Positions 8,519 through 15,677 of a stretch of 21,841 nucleotides of DNA are shown piece after piece; the stretch's first letter is position 1; the number at the start of each line of letters is the position of its first letter. The DNA is from Trichothermofontia sp037445115 (lineage in GTDB: Bacteria > Cyanobacteriota > Cyanobacteriia > B231), in the NCBI GenBank assembly GCA_037445115.1, contig JBBILC010000096.1:1-21841 (forward strand). Reading direction: 5' to 3'. A model generated the notes under the pieces. That model was given only the letters and a program-made list of their open reading frames with translations. It searched no databases and had not been told where the DNA came from. The position numbers and the translations under genes were made by a program.

Positions 8519-8595
8519 AATGAAGTACTGTCAAGCCTTGTGAACAAGGGGCTTAAACCCCTTGTCTGTACCTCACCCAGTATGGAAGTGCTGTA
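8519..8595 (+). repeat. Interspersed repeat family B, copy 2 (77 bp)
   Basis: Ungapped match to 6141-6217 with 8 differences. The central hairpin is kept as a 7-bp stem CAAGGGG/CCCCTTG (8545-8564) with a 6-nt loop. Same orientation as copy 1, start-to-start distance 2378 bp, bracketing the ABC gene. Family A copy 3 begins only 24 bp after it. Confidence 0.88.
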
Positions 8596-8618
8596 ACATC
8601 TCTCAGTAGATCGGAAAT

Positions 8619-8691
8619 ACAGTTGTGGGGTAGGTATCCTGCCTGTCCCTGAGACAGCCGAGCCTTCGCTATACTCAGACGGCTATCCCAC
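8619..8691 (-). repeat. Interspersed repeat family A, copy 3 (73 bp, inverted)
   Basis: The reverse complement aligns with 1727-1799 over all 73 bp with 7 substitutions and no gaps. It is the best pair of full-length copies and defines the element's likely boundaries. Confidence 0.85.
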
Positions 8692-8823
8692 CCCTTCCTG
8701 ATCGCCAACTTTCCAGACAGCCCAAGCAAAGTTGTAGAATAAGCACTTGACCCTTGGGAGCAAGTGGCCCGCCTGCCGTGCCCTCCAGACTCCCCTTGTC
8801 GGCGCGATCGCCCACGAATTTGC

Positions 8824-11800
8824 ATGGCAATTTTACATGGTACCTGGCTGACCGCAGCCCAATTGACAGCCCATCCCCCCCGCCTCATCTCCGATGCCAT
8901 CCACGCCTTCCCCGATGGGGGAGCCTGGTTTCTTTGGGGGGAGGTTTGGCGTAAACCCCAGGTACCCCGCGCCACGATGCCCAGCCCCGTGCCCCTCCCC
9001 CTAGCCCTGGATGGGGAAGGACTAGAGCGGGAATTGCAAAGCCGTCACCAAGCGCAGCAGTTATATTGGCCGGAAGCCTTTGGGCAAGTTGGGCAGGTAT
9101 TGACGATCGCCCTACCCACGGTGATCACGGATACGGCGCTCATTCCCTACCATTCGGCGACGGTATTGACGGTGGCGGGGGAAGCAGAGCCGGATGAGGG
9201 GAGTGCCAGTTTATACCCTTGGCAGGTGGAGGGATATTGCCTGACGCCCTTGCAAGCGATGCAGTTCCTCCAATCCCTGCCCCTAGGGTTAGCCAACCGG
9301 GAGACGGATTTTATCGGTCCCGATGTGCGGTTTTGGTCCCATGTGGTTCGCTGGGGATTGGATCTGTTGGCCCGCTGTAAGTTTTTGCCCGGATTGCGGT
9401 TGGTAAACGAGGAACTGAGGGCGGGGACACGGACCACGGCGATACGTCCAGATCGTCGGGAAGCGATCGCCGACTGGCAACCCTTGCTGGACAGTGCCCT
9501 CGATCAGTCCCGTTTGGAAGCCTTTGCCCAACAATTACCCCCCGCCTGTCGGTTCTATCAACCAGCCCCCCTAGAGGATGTCACGGCGATCGTCCTCCCC
9601 CCGGCCCCCCAGACCTTGATCCGCAGTTTTTTGCACGGCATTATCGATGCCCAGGTGCGAGCCGTCGCCCAATCCCAACCCTTGCCAACGAACCCCTCTC
9701 CCCTTGGGCAGTGGCTACGAGCACTCCGCGAGGATGAACCGGAATTAGCCTTAGAACCGGAAACCCGCGATTCCCCGCAGGAGATGCTGCGCGAACGCCT
9801 CTTGGCCGCCCTGACTACCTGGAGTCGTCCCGTCCAGCCCTACCTGAGTGGGCAACGGCTGTTCCATGCCTGTTTTTCCCTGCAAACCCCGGTGCAGGAA
9901 GGGGGCGATTGGCGACTAGACTACGGTTTACAGGCGGTAGATGATCCCAGTTTTGTCGTGGATGCTGCCACGATTTGGGCACAGTCGGGGGACACATTAG
10001 ACTACCAGGGCCGGATGATCGCCCAGCCCCAGGAAACCCTGCTCATGGGACTGGGGCTAGCAGCCCGCCTCTATCCGCTGTTGGGGGAAAGTCTGGAAGT
10101 TGAACGACCCCAATCTTGTACGCTGACACCGCTCCAAGCCTACGAATTTCTCAAGGCTGGGGTGTGGCGCTTGCAGGAAAATGGCCTAGGGGTGATCCTG
10201 CCGTCCAGTCTCGCCCAGCGGGAAACCTGGGGTAATCGCCTGGGCCTGAGCATTCAAGCAATGGCGGGGAAACGACCCCAAGCGTTGGGGTTATCGAGCT
10301 TGCTGAATTTTGAGTGGCAGTTGGCGATCGCGGGTCAAACCCTGTCCCAGGCGGAATTTGAACGCTTAGCTGCCCTCAACAGTCCCCTCGTGCAGATTAA
10401 CGGCCAGTGGGTGGAGCTAAGGCCCCAGGATGTGAAGGCAGCGCGGGCCTTTTTCGCCGAACGACCGGAGCAGCGCACCCTATCCCTGGAGGAAGCCCTG
10501 CGGTTGAGTACGGGAGATACCCAGGCGATCGCCAAGCTGCCCGTGGTCAACTTTGAAGCGACTGGCGCGTTGCAGGAATTATTTGCCACCCTAACGAACC
10601 AGCGATCGCTGACCCCAATCGATCCACCCCGTGAGTTTCGCGGCGAATTGCGGCCCTACCAGGCACGGGGAGCCGGTTGGCTGGCGTTTCTGGAACGCTG
10701 GGGCTTGGGGGCCTGCCTTGCCGACGACATGGGGTTGGGGAAAACGATTCAATGTATTGCCTTTTTGCTGACCCTCCAGGAACAGGACGATCTAGATGCG
10801 CCGGTTTTACTGATTTGTCCCACATCGGTACTCGGCAACTGGGAGCGGGAGGTACGGCGCTTTGGCCCGACCTTGCAAACCCTGGTTCACCACGGCGATA
10901 AACGAGCCAAGGGGAAATCCTTTGAACGGGCCGTCAAGGGAAAACAGTTGGTGATTAGTAGCTATGCCCTGGCCTATCGTGATCTGAAGGAATTTCAACA
11001 AATTCAGTGGCGCGGTCTGGTGATTGATGAAGCCCAAAATGTCAAAAATCCCCAGGCCAAACAGGCGCAAGCGATCCGGGAACTCAACGCCCATTTTCGC
11101 ATTGCCTTGACGGGGACACCGGTCGAAAATCGACTGTCTGAACTCTGGTCGATTATGGATTTCCTGAATCCCGGTTATCTGGGACCGCGCCCTTTTTTCC
11201 AACGCCGCTTTGCCATCCCGATCGAGCGTTATGGCGATACGGATTCCTTGCAAACCCTGCGATCGCTGGTACAGCCCTTTATTCTGCGACGCTTAAAGAC
11301 CGATCGTGACATTATCCAGGATCTCCCCGAAAAACAAGAAATGACCGTTTTCTGCGGCCTTTCCCCAGAACAGGCTACCCTCTACCAACAAACCGTTGAT
11401 CACACCCTGGCGGCATTGGAAGCTGCGGAAGGGATTCAGCGGCGGGGGATGATTCTGGCCCTCTTGATGAAGCTCAAGCAAATTTGCAACCATCCGCTCC
11501 TTGGTAAACCCGATCCCAATTCAACCCCTGCCCGTAAAACCCAAACGGCAAAAACAGGCCGATCTAAAATGGGAACGGCAGCGGTTACTAACCCCCATTT
11601 CTCCCGCAGTTCCGGCAAGTTGCAACGGTTGGATGAAATGCTGGAGGAGTTGCTCGAAAATGGTGATCATGCCCTGATCTTTACCCAATTTGCCGAATGG
11701 GGAAAACTGCTCAAGACCCATTTGGAAACCCGGCACCGCCGGGAAATCTTTTTCCTCTATGGGGAAACCCGTCAGAGCCAACGGGAGGAAATGGTCGATC

Positions 11801-12165
11801 GCTTCCAGCATGACCCCCAAGGCCCACCGATTATGATCCTGTCCCTCAAGGCAGGGGGGGTGGGGTTGAACCTAACCCGTGCCAATCATGTATTTCACTA
11901 CGATCGCTGGTGGAATCCCGCCGTCGAAAATCAGGCCACCGATCGCGCCTTCCGCATTGGCCAAACCCGCAATGTCCAGGTCCATAAATTTGTCTGTTCC
12001 GGCACCCTGGAGGAGAAAATCCACGACCTCATTGAGAGCAAAAAAGCCCTTGCTGAACAGGTCGTCGGCGCGGGAGAAGACTGGCTCACGGAACTCGATA
12101 CGGATCAATTGCGCACGTTGCTATTGCTCGATCGCACTGCGGTAATTGAAACTACGGAGGAATAA
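8824..12165 (+). CDS. SNF2-family DEAD/DEAH-box helicase with SNF2-associated domain
   Basis: SNF2/HepA-like ATPase that would translocate on DNA or remodel protein-nucleic acid complexes; 1113 aa from the ATG at 8824. The N-terminal half carries the bacterial SNF2-associated region, with VQINGQWVEL at about residues 522-531. The ATPase core has motif I DDMGLGKT (Lys640), motif II DEAQ (735-738), motif III ALTGTPVENRLSELW, a C-terminal helicase lobe, and motif VI DRAFRIGQTR (from 1040). A lysine/threonine-rich, poorly ordered insert (about residues 900-925) separates the lobes. The start is chosen because MAILHGTWL matches the usual start of this family; a GTG at 8764 would add 20 atypical residues. 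In many cyanobacteria I recall a SWIM zinc-finger gene beside this helicase; none follows here. The precise role is unknown. Confidence 0.92.
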   Translation: MAILHGTWLTAAQLTAHPPRLISDAIHAFPDGGAWFLWGEVWRKPQVPRATMPSPVPLPLALDGEGLERELQSRHQAQQLYWPEAFGQVGQVLTIALPTVITDTALIPYHSATVLTVAGEAEPDEGSASLYPWQVEGYCLTPLQAMQFLQSLPLGLANRETDFIGPDVRFWSHVVRWGLDLLARCKFLPGLRLVNEELRAGTRTTAIRPDRREAIADWQPLLDSALDQSRLEAFAQQLPPACRFYQPAPLEDVTAIVLPPAPQTLIRSFLHGIIDAQVRAVAQSQPLPTNPSPLGQWLRALREDEPELALEPETRDSPQEMLRERLLAALTTWSRPVQPYLSGQRLFHACFSLQTPVQEGGDWRLDYGLQAVDDPSFVVDAATIWAQSGDTLDYQGRMIAQPQETLLMGLGLAARLYPLLGESLEVERPQSCTLTPLQAYEFLKAGVWRLQENGLGVILPSSLAQRETWGNRLGLSIQAMAGKRPQALGLSSLLNFEWQLAIAGQTLSQAEFERLAALNSPLVQINGQWVELRPQDVKAARAFFAERPEQRTLSLEEALRLSTGDTQAIAKLPVVNFEATGALQELFATLTNQRSLTPIDPPREFRGELRPYQARGAGWLAFLERWGLGACLADDMGLGKTIQCIAFLLTLQEQDDLDAPVLLICPTSVLGNWEREVRRFGPTLQTLVHHGDKRAKGKSFERAVKGKQLVISSYALAYRDLKEFQQIQWRGLVIDEAQNVKNPQAKQAQAIRELNAHFRIALTGTPVENRLSELWSIMDFLNPGYLGPRPFFQRRFAIPIERYGDTDSLQTLRSLVQPFILRRLKTDRDIIQDLPEKQEMTVFCGLSPEQATLYQQTVDHTLAALEAAEGIQRRGMILALLMKLKQICNHPLLGKPDPNSTPARKTQTAKTGRSKMGTAAVTNPHFSRSSGKLQRLDEMLEELLENGDHALIFTQFAEWGKLLKTHLETRHRREIFFLYGETRQSQREEMVDRFQHDPQGPPIMILSLKAGGVGLNLTRANHVFHYDRWWNPAVENQATDRAFRIGQTRNVQVHKFVCSGTLEEKIHDLIESKKALAEQVVGAGEDWLTELDTDQLRTLLLLDRTAVIETTEE

Positions 12166-12420
12166 TTTCTCGTCAGTACCCTAGGGAAGTCAACCCAAAT
12201 CAGTACAACCAAGAAAAGCTCCCCTAATGGGGACAGTTCTAATATGAGCAAAAAATGTATGTTGGGTGCCGGGAATTTTTCCGCAACAAGATGGGTAGGG
12301 GCGAACCGTCGTTGTCTAGTGACTCAACCAATCCCTCATCTCCGCTCCCACAGGGAACTTGGTCGCAGTTTTAACCTTTAAAAAACATCCTCTGAGCAAC
12401 TCCGCTTCTTGGACTTCATT
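12166..12420. other. Convergent intergenic region, SNF2/M48
   Basis: This 255-bp region lies between two converging genes. It contains the candidate minus-strand terminator at 12211-12233 and words common in cyanobacterial repeats (TGTTGGGT near 12262, GGGTAGGGGCGAACC near 12293). No gene is seen. Confidence 0.5.
12211..12233 (-). terminator. Candidate intrinsic terminator for the M48 gene
   Basis: On the minus strand TCCCC-ATTA-GGGGA forms a 5-bp GC-rich hairpin followed by GCTTTTCTT. It lies about 190 bp beyond the M48 stop. The stem is short and the T-run interrupted, so this is only a candidate. Confidence 0.35.
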
Positions 12421-13260
12421 TCAAGAACTCCGCAGCCGATCGCGATAGGCTTGACTATCCAGCCCGTCGCCAGTGGCCATCCTCGGATCAATATTGCGGC
12501 GCAATTCGACAATCCGATCGTGGGTGTTGGGGTGCGTGCTGAGGAAGGTCGGCATCGACCCACCCCGCCCGAGCAGTTTCTCCATAAAGCTGACCATCGC
12601 TGACTGGGCATACCCAGCTTGTCCCAGCATTCGCAACCCGCGACTGTCGGCGTCGAACTCATCCTGGCGGCTACGGGGACGACGCAGGGCCAACTCAACC
12701 CCCAACTGCACCGCTCGGTTGGTATCAACTTCCGCCGCTGTGGCTACCCCCTGGGCGATCGCCACTTCGCGCATTTGTTTGACCAGATGCCGCCCTTCAA
12801 TATGGCCAATTTCATGGGCGATGACACTGGCTAACTCCGCCTCGTTGGCTGCCGCCTCCAGCAACCCTCGGTTGACATAGACAAACCCGCCCATTGTGGC
12901 AAAGGCATTAATCCCGCGATCTTCAACCACCTGAAACGTATAGTTAAGCCCCGATCGGGTACTCGCATTCACCAACCGTTGGCCGATTTCGTTTACATAG
13001 GCCGTCAGGGCACGGTTATTGGAAATTCTCACTTGCTGCTGAAGTTGGCGATTGATTTGGGCACCAATCTGCATTTCCTGGCGCGGCGATAGGCTGGATA
13101 ACTGCATGATCTGAACGCCCCGAAGGATCAGTTGGCCCCAGGGAAGGGCTTGGGCAGCGGTGGGCATCCCGATACCCATCCCTAACGTCAGGACCAGCCC
13201 TAGGAAAGCATAGGTCCAACGACGCTTGATCCGATCCATGCGTGTGAAAAACTGTATCAT
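12421..13260 (-). CDS. M48-family zinc metalloprotease, exported or membrane-anchored
   Basis: Zinc endopeptidase of the M48 family (HtpX/Oma1/LoiP-like, short soluble type), 279 aa. An N-terminal hydrophobic segment, about residues 16-38 and ending AAQA, is a signal peptide or anchor, placing the catalytic part outside the cytoplasm. The zinc site HEIGH is at 149-153 (His149, Glu150, His153). The likely third ligand is Glu201 in EFDADSRG, and THPNTHDRI near the C-terminus is a typical M48 feature. A role in envelope protein quality control is inferred from relatives. It is monocistronic and convergent with the SNF2 gene. The first ATG is used, with AGGG just upstream; the ATG 21 nt further in is an alternative. 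No key residue is missing. Confidence 0.9.
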   Translation of the reverse strand: MIQFFTRMDRIKRRWTYAFLGLVLTLGMGIGMPTAAQALPWGQLILRGVQIMQLSSLSPRQEMQIGAQINRQLQQQVRISNNRALTAYVNEIGQRLVNASTRSGLNYTFQVVEDRGINAFATMGGFVYVNRGLLEAAANEAELASVIAHEIGHIEGRHLVKQMREVAIAQGVATAAEVDTNRAVQLGVELALRRPRSRQDEFDADSRGLRMLGQAGYAQSAMVSFMEKLLGRGGSMPTFLSTHPNTHDRIVELRRNIDPRMATGDGLDSQAYRDRLRSS

Positions 13261-13560
13261 GACCCTATTTAAGGAATAGACGACCGATCGCGGTTATGCC
13301 AGTGTCCAAGGGCGCACCCTGTATAGCTGTCTCAGTGGTTAACACACTGCCCTATCCCCTCGCGTTGCCCCCTTGGCTCCGCTCTTGACTTCCCACACCA
13401 ACTGACTTATTGATTGACTCATCACTGGCCTATCACTGGGGACGTGAGATTACCCCTATAAGTTTCTGGATAACCCCAGAATGCCAACCGCTAGAGGGTG
13501 GGTTTTGAGTGCTTGGGGTTAGTATTCCCCCTTTTGTGACTAAAGTTGGCAATCCCTGCC
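13261..13560. other. Divergent intergenic region, M48/glycosyltransferase
   Basis: This 300-bp region must hold the promoters of both flanking genes. I see a small dyad CTATT-TAAGG-AATAG a few bases upstream of the M48 start, a duplicated TATCACTGG/CATCACTGG word near 13420-13440, and no gene. A TTG at 13546 could extend the glycosyltransferase by five residues. Confidence 0.45.
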
Positions 13561-14310
13561 ATGATCCTAGATCGAATTTCTGTCATTGTGCCGACACTCA
13601 ACGAAGCCAGCACTCTCCCTGAGATGCTGCGCGCGCTACACCTTGCCAGTCAGGGGGAATGGCAACCCGATCGCCCTGAGGGTGCCCTGGAAGTCATTGT
13701 GGTCGATGGGGGCAGCACCGATAGCACGGTGGCCCAGGCTGAGCACTTGGGAGGAATCACGCTCTGCCACAGTCCCGCCGGACGTGCTCGCCAAATGAAT
13801 GCGGGGGCCGCGATCGCCACCGGGGGGATTCTCCTGTTCCTCCATGCCGATACCCACCTACCGCTGGGATTTCCTACCCACATCCGGACCGCGTTGGCTA
13901 CCCCTGGCACGATCGCGGGGGCGTTTGATCTGCGCATTGCTGGTGATCTGCCCGGTTTACGGTGGGTGGAATGGGGGGTTTACTGGCGATCGCGGCTGTT
14001 CCGGCTGCCCTATGGCGATCAGGCGTTGTTCTGCCCAGCGGCCATTTTTCACGCATTGGGGGGCTTCCCAGACCTGCCGATTATGGAAGACGTGGCCTGG
14101 GTGCGTCGCTTGCAAGCACAAGGTAAGCTGGCGATCGTGCCAGAGACCGTGGTCACCTCGGCGCGGCGTTGGCAACAACGGGGGGTTTGGCAAACAACCT
14201 TGTTGAACCAGGCCATGCTCCTGGGATATGCCCTAGGGATACCGCCCCAGCGACTGCGATCGTGGTATCACCGTCCTTCCCAACCCACCCCCCGTAAAAC
14301 TACCCAATGA
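13561..14310 (+). CDS. Family 2 glycosyltransferase (TIGR04283-like)
   Basis: GT-A fold glycosyltransferase, 249 aa, cytoplasmic or membrane-associated. Visible motifs: VIVPTLNEA at 8-16, the nucleotide-sugar binding VVDGGSTDST with Asp49, the metal-binding-type HADT (95-98), GDQALF (152-157) and MEDVAWVRRL (175-184). This combination matches the family named 'transferase 2, rSAM/selenodomain-associated' (TIGR04283). Its acceptor is not known. The name reflects partners in some genomes; no radical-SAM gene lies nearby here. The ATG at 13561 gives the usual start ISVIVPTLNE close to the N-terminus. The Pro/Thr-rich C-terminal tail is probably disordered. Confidence 0.88.
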   Translation: MILDRISVIVPTLNEASTLPEMLRALHLASQGEWQPDRPEGALEVIVVDGGSTDSTVAQAEHLGGITLCHSPAGRARQMNAGAAIATGGILLFLHADTHLPLGFPTHIRTALATPGTIAGAFDLRIAGDLPGLRWVEWGVYWRSRLFRLPYGDQALFCPAAIFHALGGFPDLPIMEDVAWVRRLQAQGKLAIVPETVVTSARRWQQRGVWQTTLLNQAMLLGYALGIPPQRLRSWYHRPSQPTPRKTTQ

Positions 14311-14532
14311 GGTAATGACAGATCACCCATTCGGGGGAGGGAACTGGGTGCGGAAAGTCAGCATCATCAGGTGTGTTCACCTATAGCACTGCTGAACGGC
14401 CCAGTTGGACCGGCTTCGCCGTCAACTCAGTATTTTCACGCAAGTGCTATCCCTAGCGTCGTGGCCAGCGTGTCACCTCCCTAGCGGATATATCCCCCAG
14501 CCCCATTGCCTCACCAGAAGGAGCCTTGATAT
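14311..14532. other. Intergenic region after the glycosyltransferase
   Basis: It contains an imperfect hairpin around 14400-14428 (AGTTG...GGC TTC GCC...CAACT, with bulges) and a strong Shine-Dalgarno AGAAGGAG ending at 14523. I see no gene. Confidence 0.4.
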
Positions 14533-14727
14533 ATGAATGCGGGTCAACCAACGCCAACTAAGGAATTATGGACAGATGGAACCTTCCTCCATCGTTCCCA
14601 TGCGGGTGTTGATTTGCAAAAAGCCTTTGATCGCATGGCAAGCTGTGGCCCTAGTGCCATTGATGCCAAACGCTTGTGTTCCGAATTGCGCCACAGAGCC
14701 GATTCCCCATCGGACTTAGTTGATTAG
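14533..14727 (+). CDS. Possible small protein, 64 aa
   Basis: Not recognised. The best reason to believe it is a strong ribosome binding site: AGAAGGAG ends 9 nt before the ATG. The peptide has mixed polar and hydrophobic composition, with WTDGTFLHRSHAGVDLQKAF and a possible amphipathic helix at SAIDAKRLCSELRHR, one tryptophan, two cysteines and no signal peptide or membrane segment. It stands alone, with more than 200 bp on each side. It could be a genuine small cyanobacterial protein or a lucky frame, since a second frame starting 4 nt later is almost as long. Confidence 0.5.
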   Translation: MNAGQPTPTKELWTDGTFLHRSHAGVDLQKAFDRMASCGPSAIDAKRLCSELRHRADSPSDLVD

Positions 14728-15107
14728 AGTACTGGGGACCACCACAATCCAACCAGAGCCAGCCGCCCCCTCGCCCAAACCTGATCAGTTGCAATCGGCA
14801 ATGGGGTCTCACTACAGACAATGGGCACACTTGATAGGTACTTGATTGCACTAGGGAACTTCGATTAACTGAGGCGGGCGGTTCCGCTGCCTGTCTTAAC
14901 CCCTTATGATTGCCTGGGTTCGGTGGCGAAAATGGGTACTTTTCGAGGTGTCCACTATTCGATTTTTTCGATTTTAGGGATTAATCCGCCGCGATCGCCC
15001 CTGTTCCCAATGGCATGCGGTTATTCTCCTCGCGATCGCGCCAAGCTAGGACACGCAAGCAGTTAGGAGATCGCCTTGGCGAGTGGCTGATCTCCTCCCC
15101 CGGCACC
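14728..15107. other. Intergenic region containing a strong stem-loop
   Basis: This 380-bp gap has two HIP1 sites (near 14991 and 15032), an AT-rich tract TTCGATTTTTTCGATTTT around 14957-14975 with a repeated TCGATTTT word, and the stem-loop at 15065-15096. The open frames here are shadows. Confidence 0.5.
15065..15096 (-). terminator. Stem-loop 11 nt after the 129-aa hypothetical gene
   Basis: AGGAGATC and GATCTCCT pair perfectly (8 bp), and the stem continues as GCC/GGC past a single bulged base, enclosing a short loop. It starts 11 nt past the minus-strand stop at 15108. There is no T-run, so it is either a non-canonical terminator or a 3'-end stabilising hairpin. Confidence 0.45.
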
Positions 15108-15497
15108 TTAAGCCAATGTTTCAGGGCAATAGCCGAGGCCCCGCACAAACTGACTACGGAACGCTTCAATTTCCTGACTGTCGGGCAACCCGTGGGAGAC
15201 GATCGCCACCTGGTAGCGGCGCATGACTTCAATGGGGGATTGGCCAATCTCCAAGCTCCACAGCACCATTTGCAGACGGGCATCCGCCTCGTAGGGAATT
15301 CCCAATTCATTCAGGAAAGCACGGAAATCGCCAGCCCGTTGTGGATCAAGGGTATGACGTAGTTTGACCCGTACCACCCAACCGTCAATACGGTGGACAA
15401 CGGTCACAAACTGGGCACCCAATTGCGGATGGGAATGGAGATATTCCACAACGCGCATCGTTAAACTGGCGTTGGCGAGATAGTAGAGGTATTGCAT
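15108..15497 (-). CDS. Conserved hypothetical protein, 129 aa
   Basis: I do not recognise a named family. The product is a small soluble alpha/beta protein with no signal peptide or membrane helix: MQYLYYLANASLTMRVVEYL, a likely strand-rich part FVTVVHRIDGWVVRVKL, then acidic and basic helices and VMRRYQVAIVSHGLP. The sequence looks well conserved and protein-like throughout, and is probably a cyanobacterial core hypothetical (inference). The start at 15497 is chosen because AGAGGT lies 3 nt upstream; a TTG at 15512 would add five residues. It is divergent from queA with 180 bp between, and a stable hairpin lies just beyond its stop. Confidence 0.8.
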   Translation of the reverse strand: MQYLYYLANASLTMRVVEYLHSHPQLGAQFVTVVHRIDGWVVRVKLRHTLDPQRAGDFRAFLNELGIPYEADARLQMVLWSLEIGQSPIEVMRRYQVAIVSHGLPDSQEIEAFRSQFVRGLGYCPETLA

Positions 15498-15677
15498 ATC
15501 ACCTCTGGACAAAGCAACAATGCTACATATCTATTGTCGCTGTGGCTGGCCTGGGGTGATAGGGGAAAAGTCCCCAACTTCGGGACAAAGAGGTGGGGAA
15601 GTTCACCCAAGTTTTAGATTTTCTTCACCTTTTGGGGTGTCCTAACACATTAGAGGGATATTAAAGGGGTATTCACA
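15498..15677. promoter_or_regulatory. Divergent promoter region, 129-aa hypothetical / queA
   Basis: Both genes are read outward from this 180-bp stretch, so their promoters should lie in it. It shows GGGGA-AAAG-TCCCC (about 15563-15576) and AAAGGGG at 15663-15669, which serves as the ribosome binding site of queA. No reliable -35/-10 pair can be picked. Confidence 0.4.

Larger units (their letters stand above)
8272..8823. other. Repeat cluster between the ABC and SNF2 genes
   Basis: A 552-bp region with, in order, a hairpin ACCTAGG-GGAG-CCTAGGT (8450-8467), a perfect 10-bp tandem repeat TAGGCCAACT (8469-8488), repeat B copy 2 (8519-8595) and an inverted repeat A copy 3 (8619-8691). No protein-like frame is visible. 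The SNF2 frame can be read from a GTG at 8764, but the first 20 residues of that reading do not look like the family. Confidence 0.6.

Noticed and set aside
6141..8595. Composite transposon made of the family B repeats
   Set aside because: No transposase or integrase is present between or beside the repeats, and no target duplication is visible. Kept only as a repeat observation.
8764..8823. Upstream GTG start for the SNF2 helicase
   Set aside because: The extra 20 residues are Pro/Arg/Cys-rich and unlike the family, while the ATG at 8824 gives the expected MAILHGTW start.
14329..14355. Terminator after the glycosyltransferase (CACCCA...TGGGTG)
   Set aside because: The stem is only 6 bp with a 15-nt loop and no T-run.
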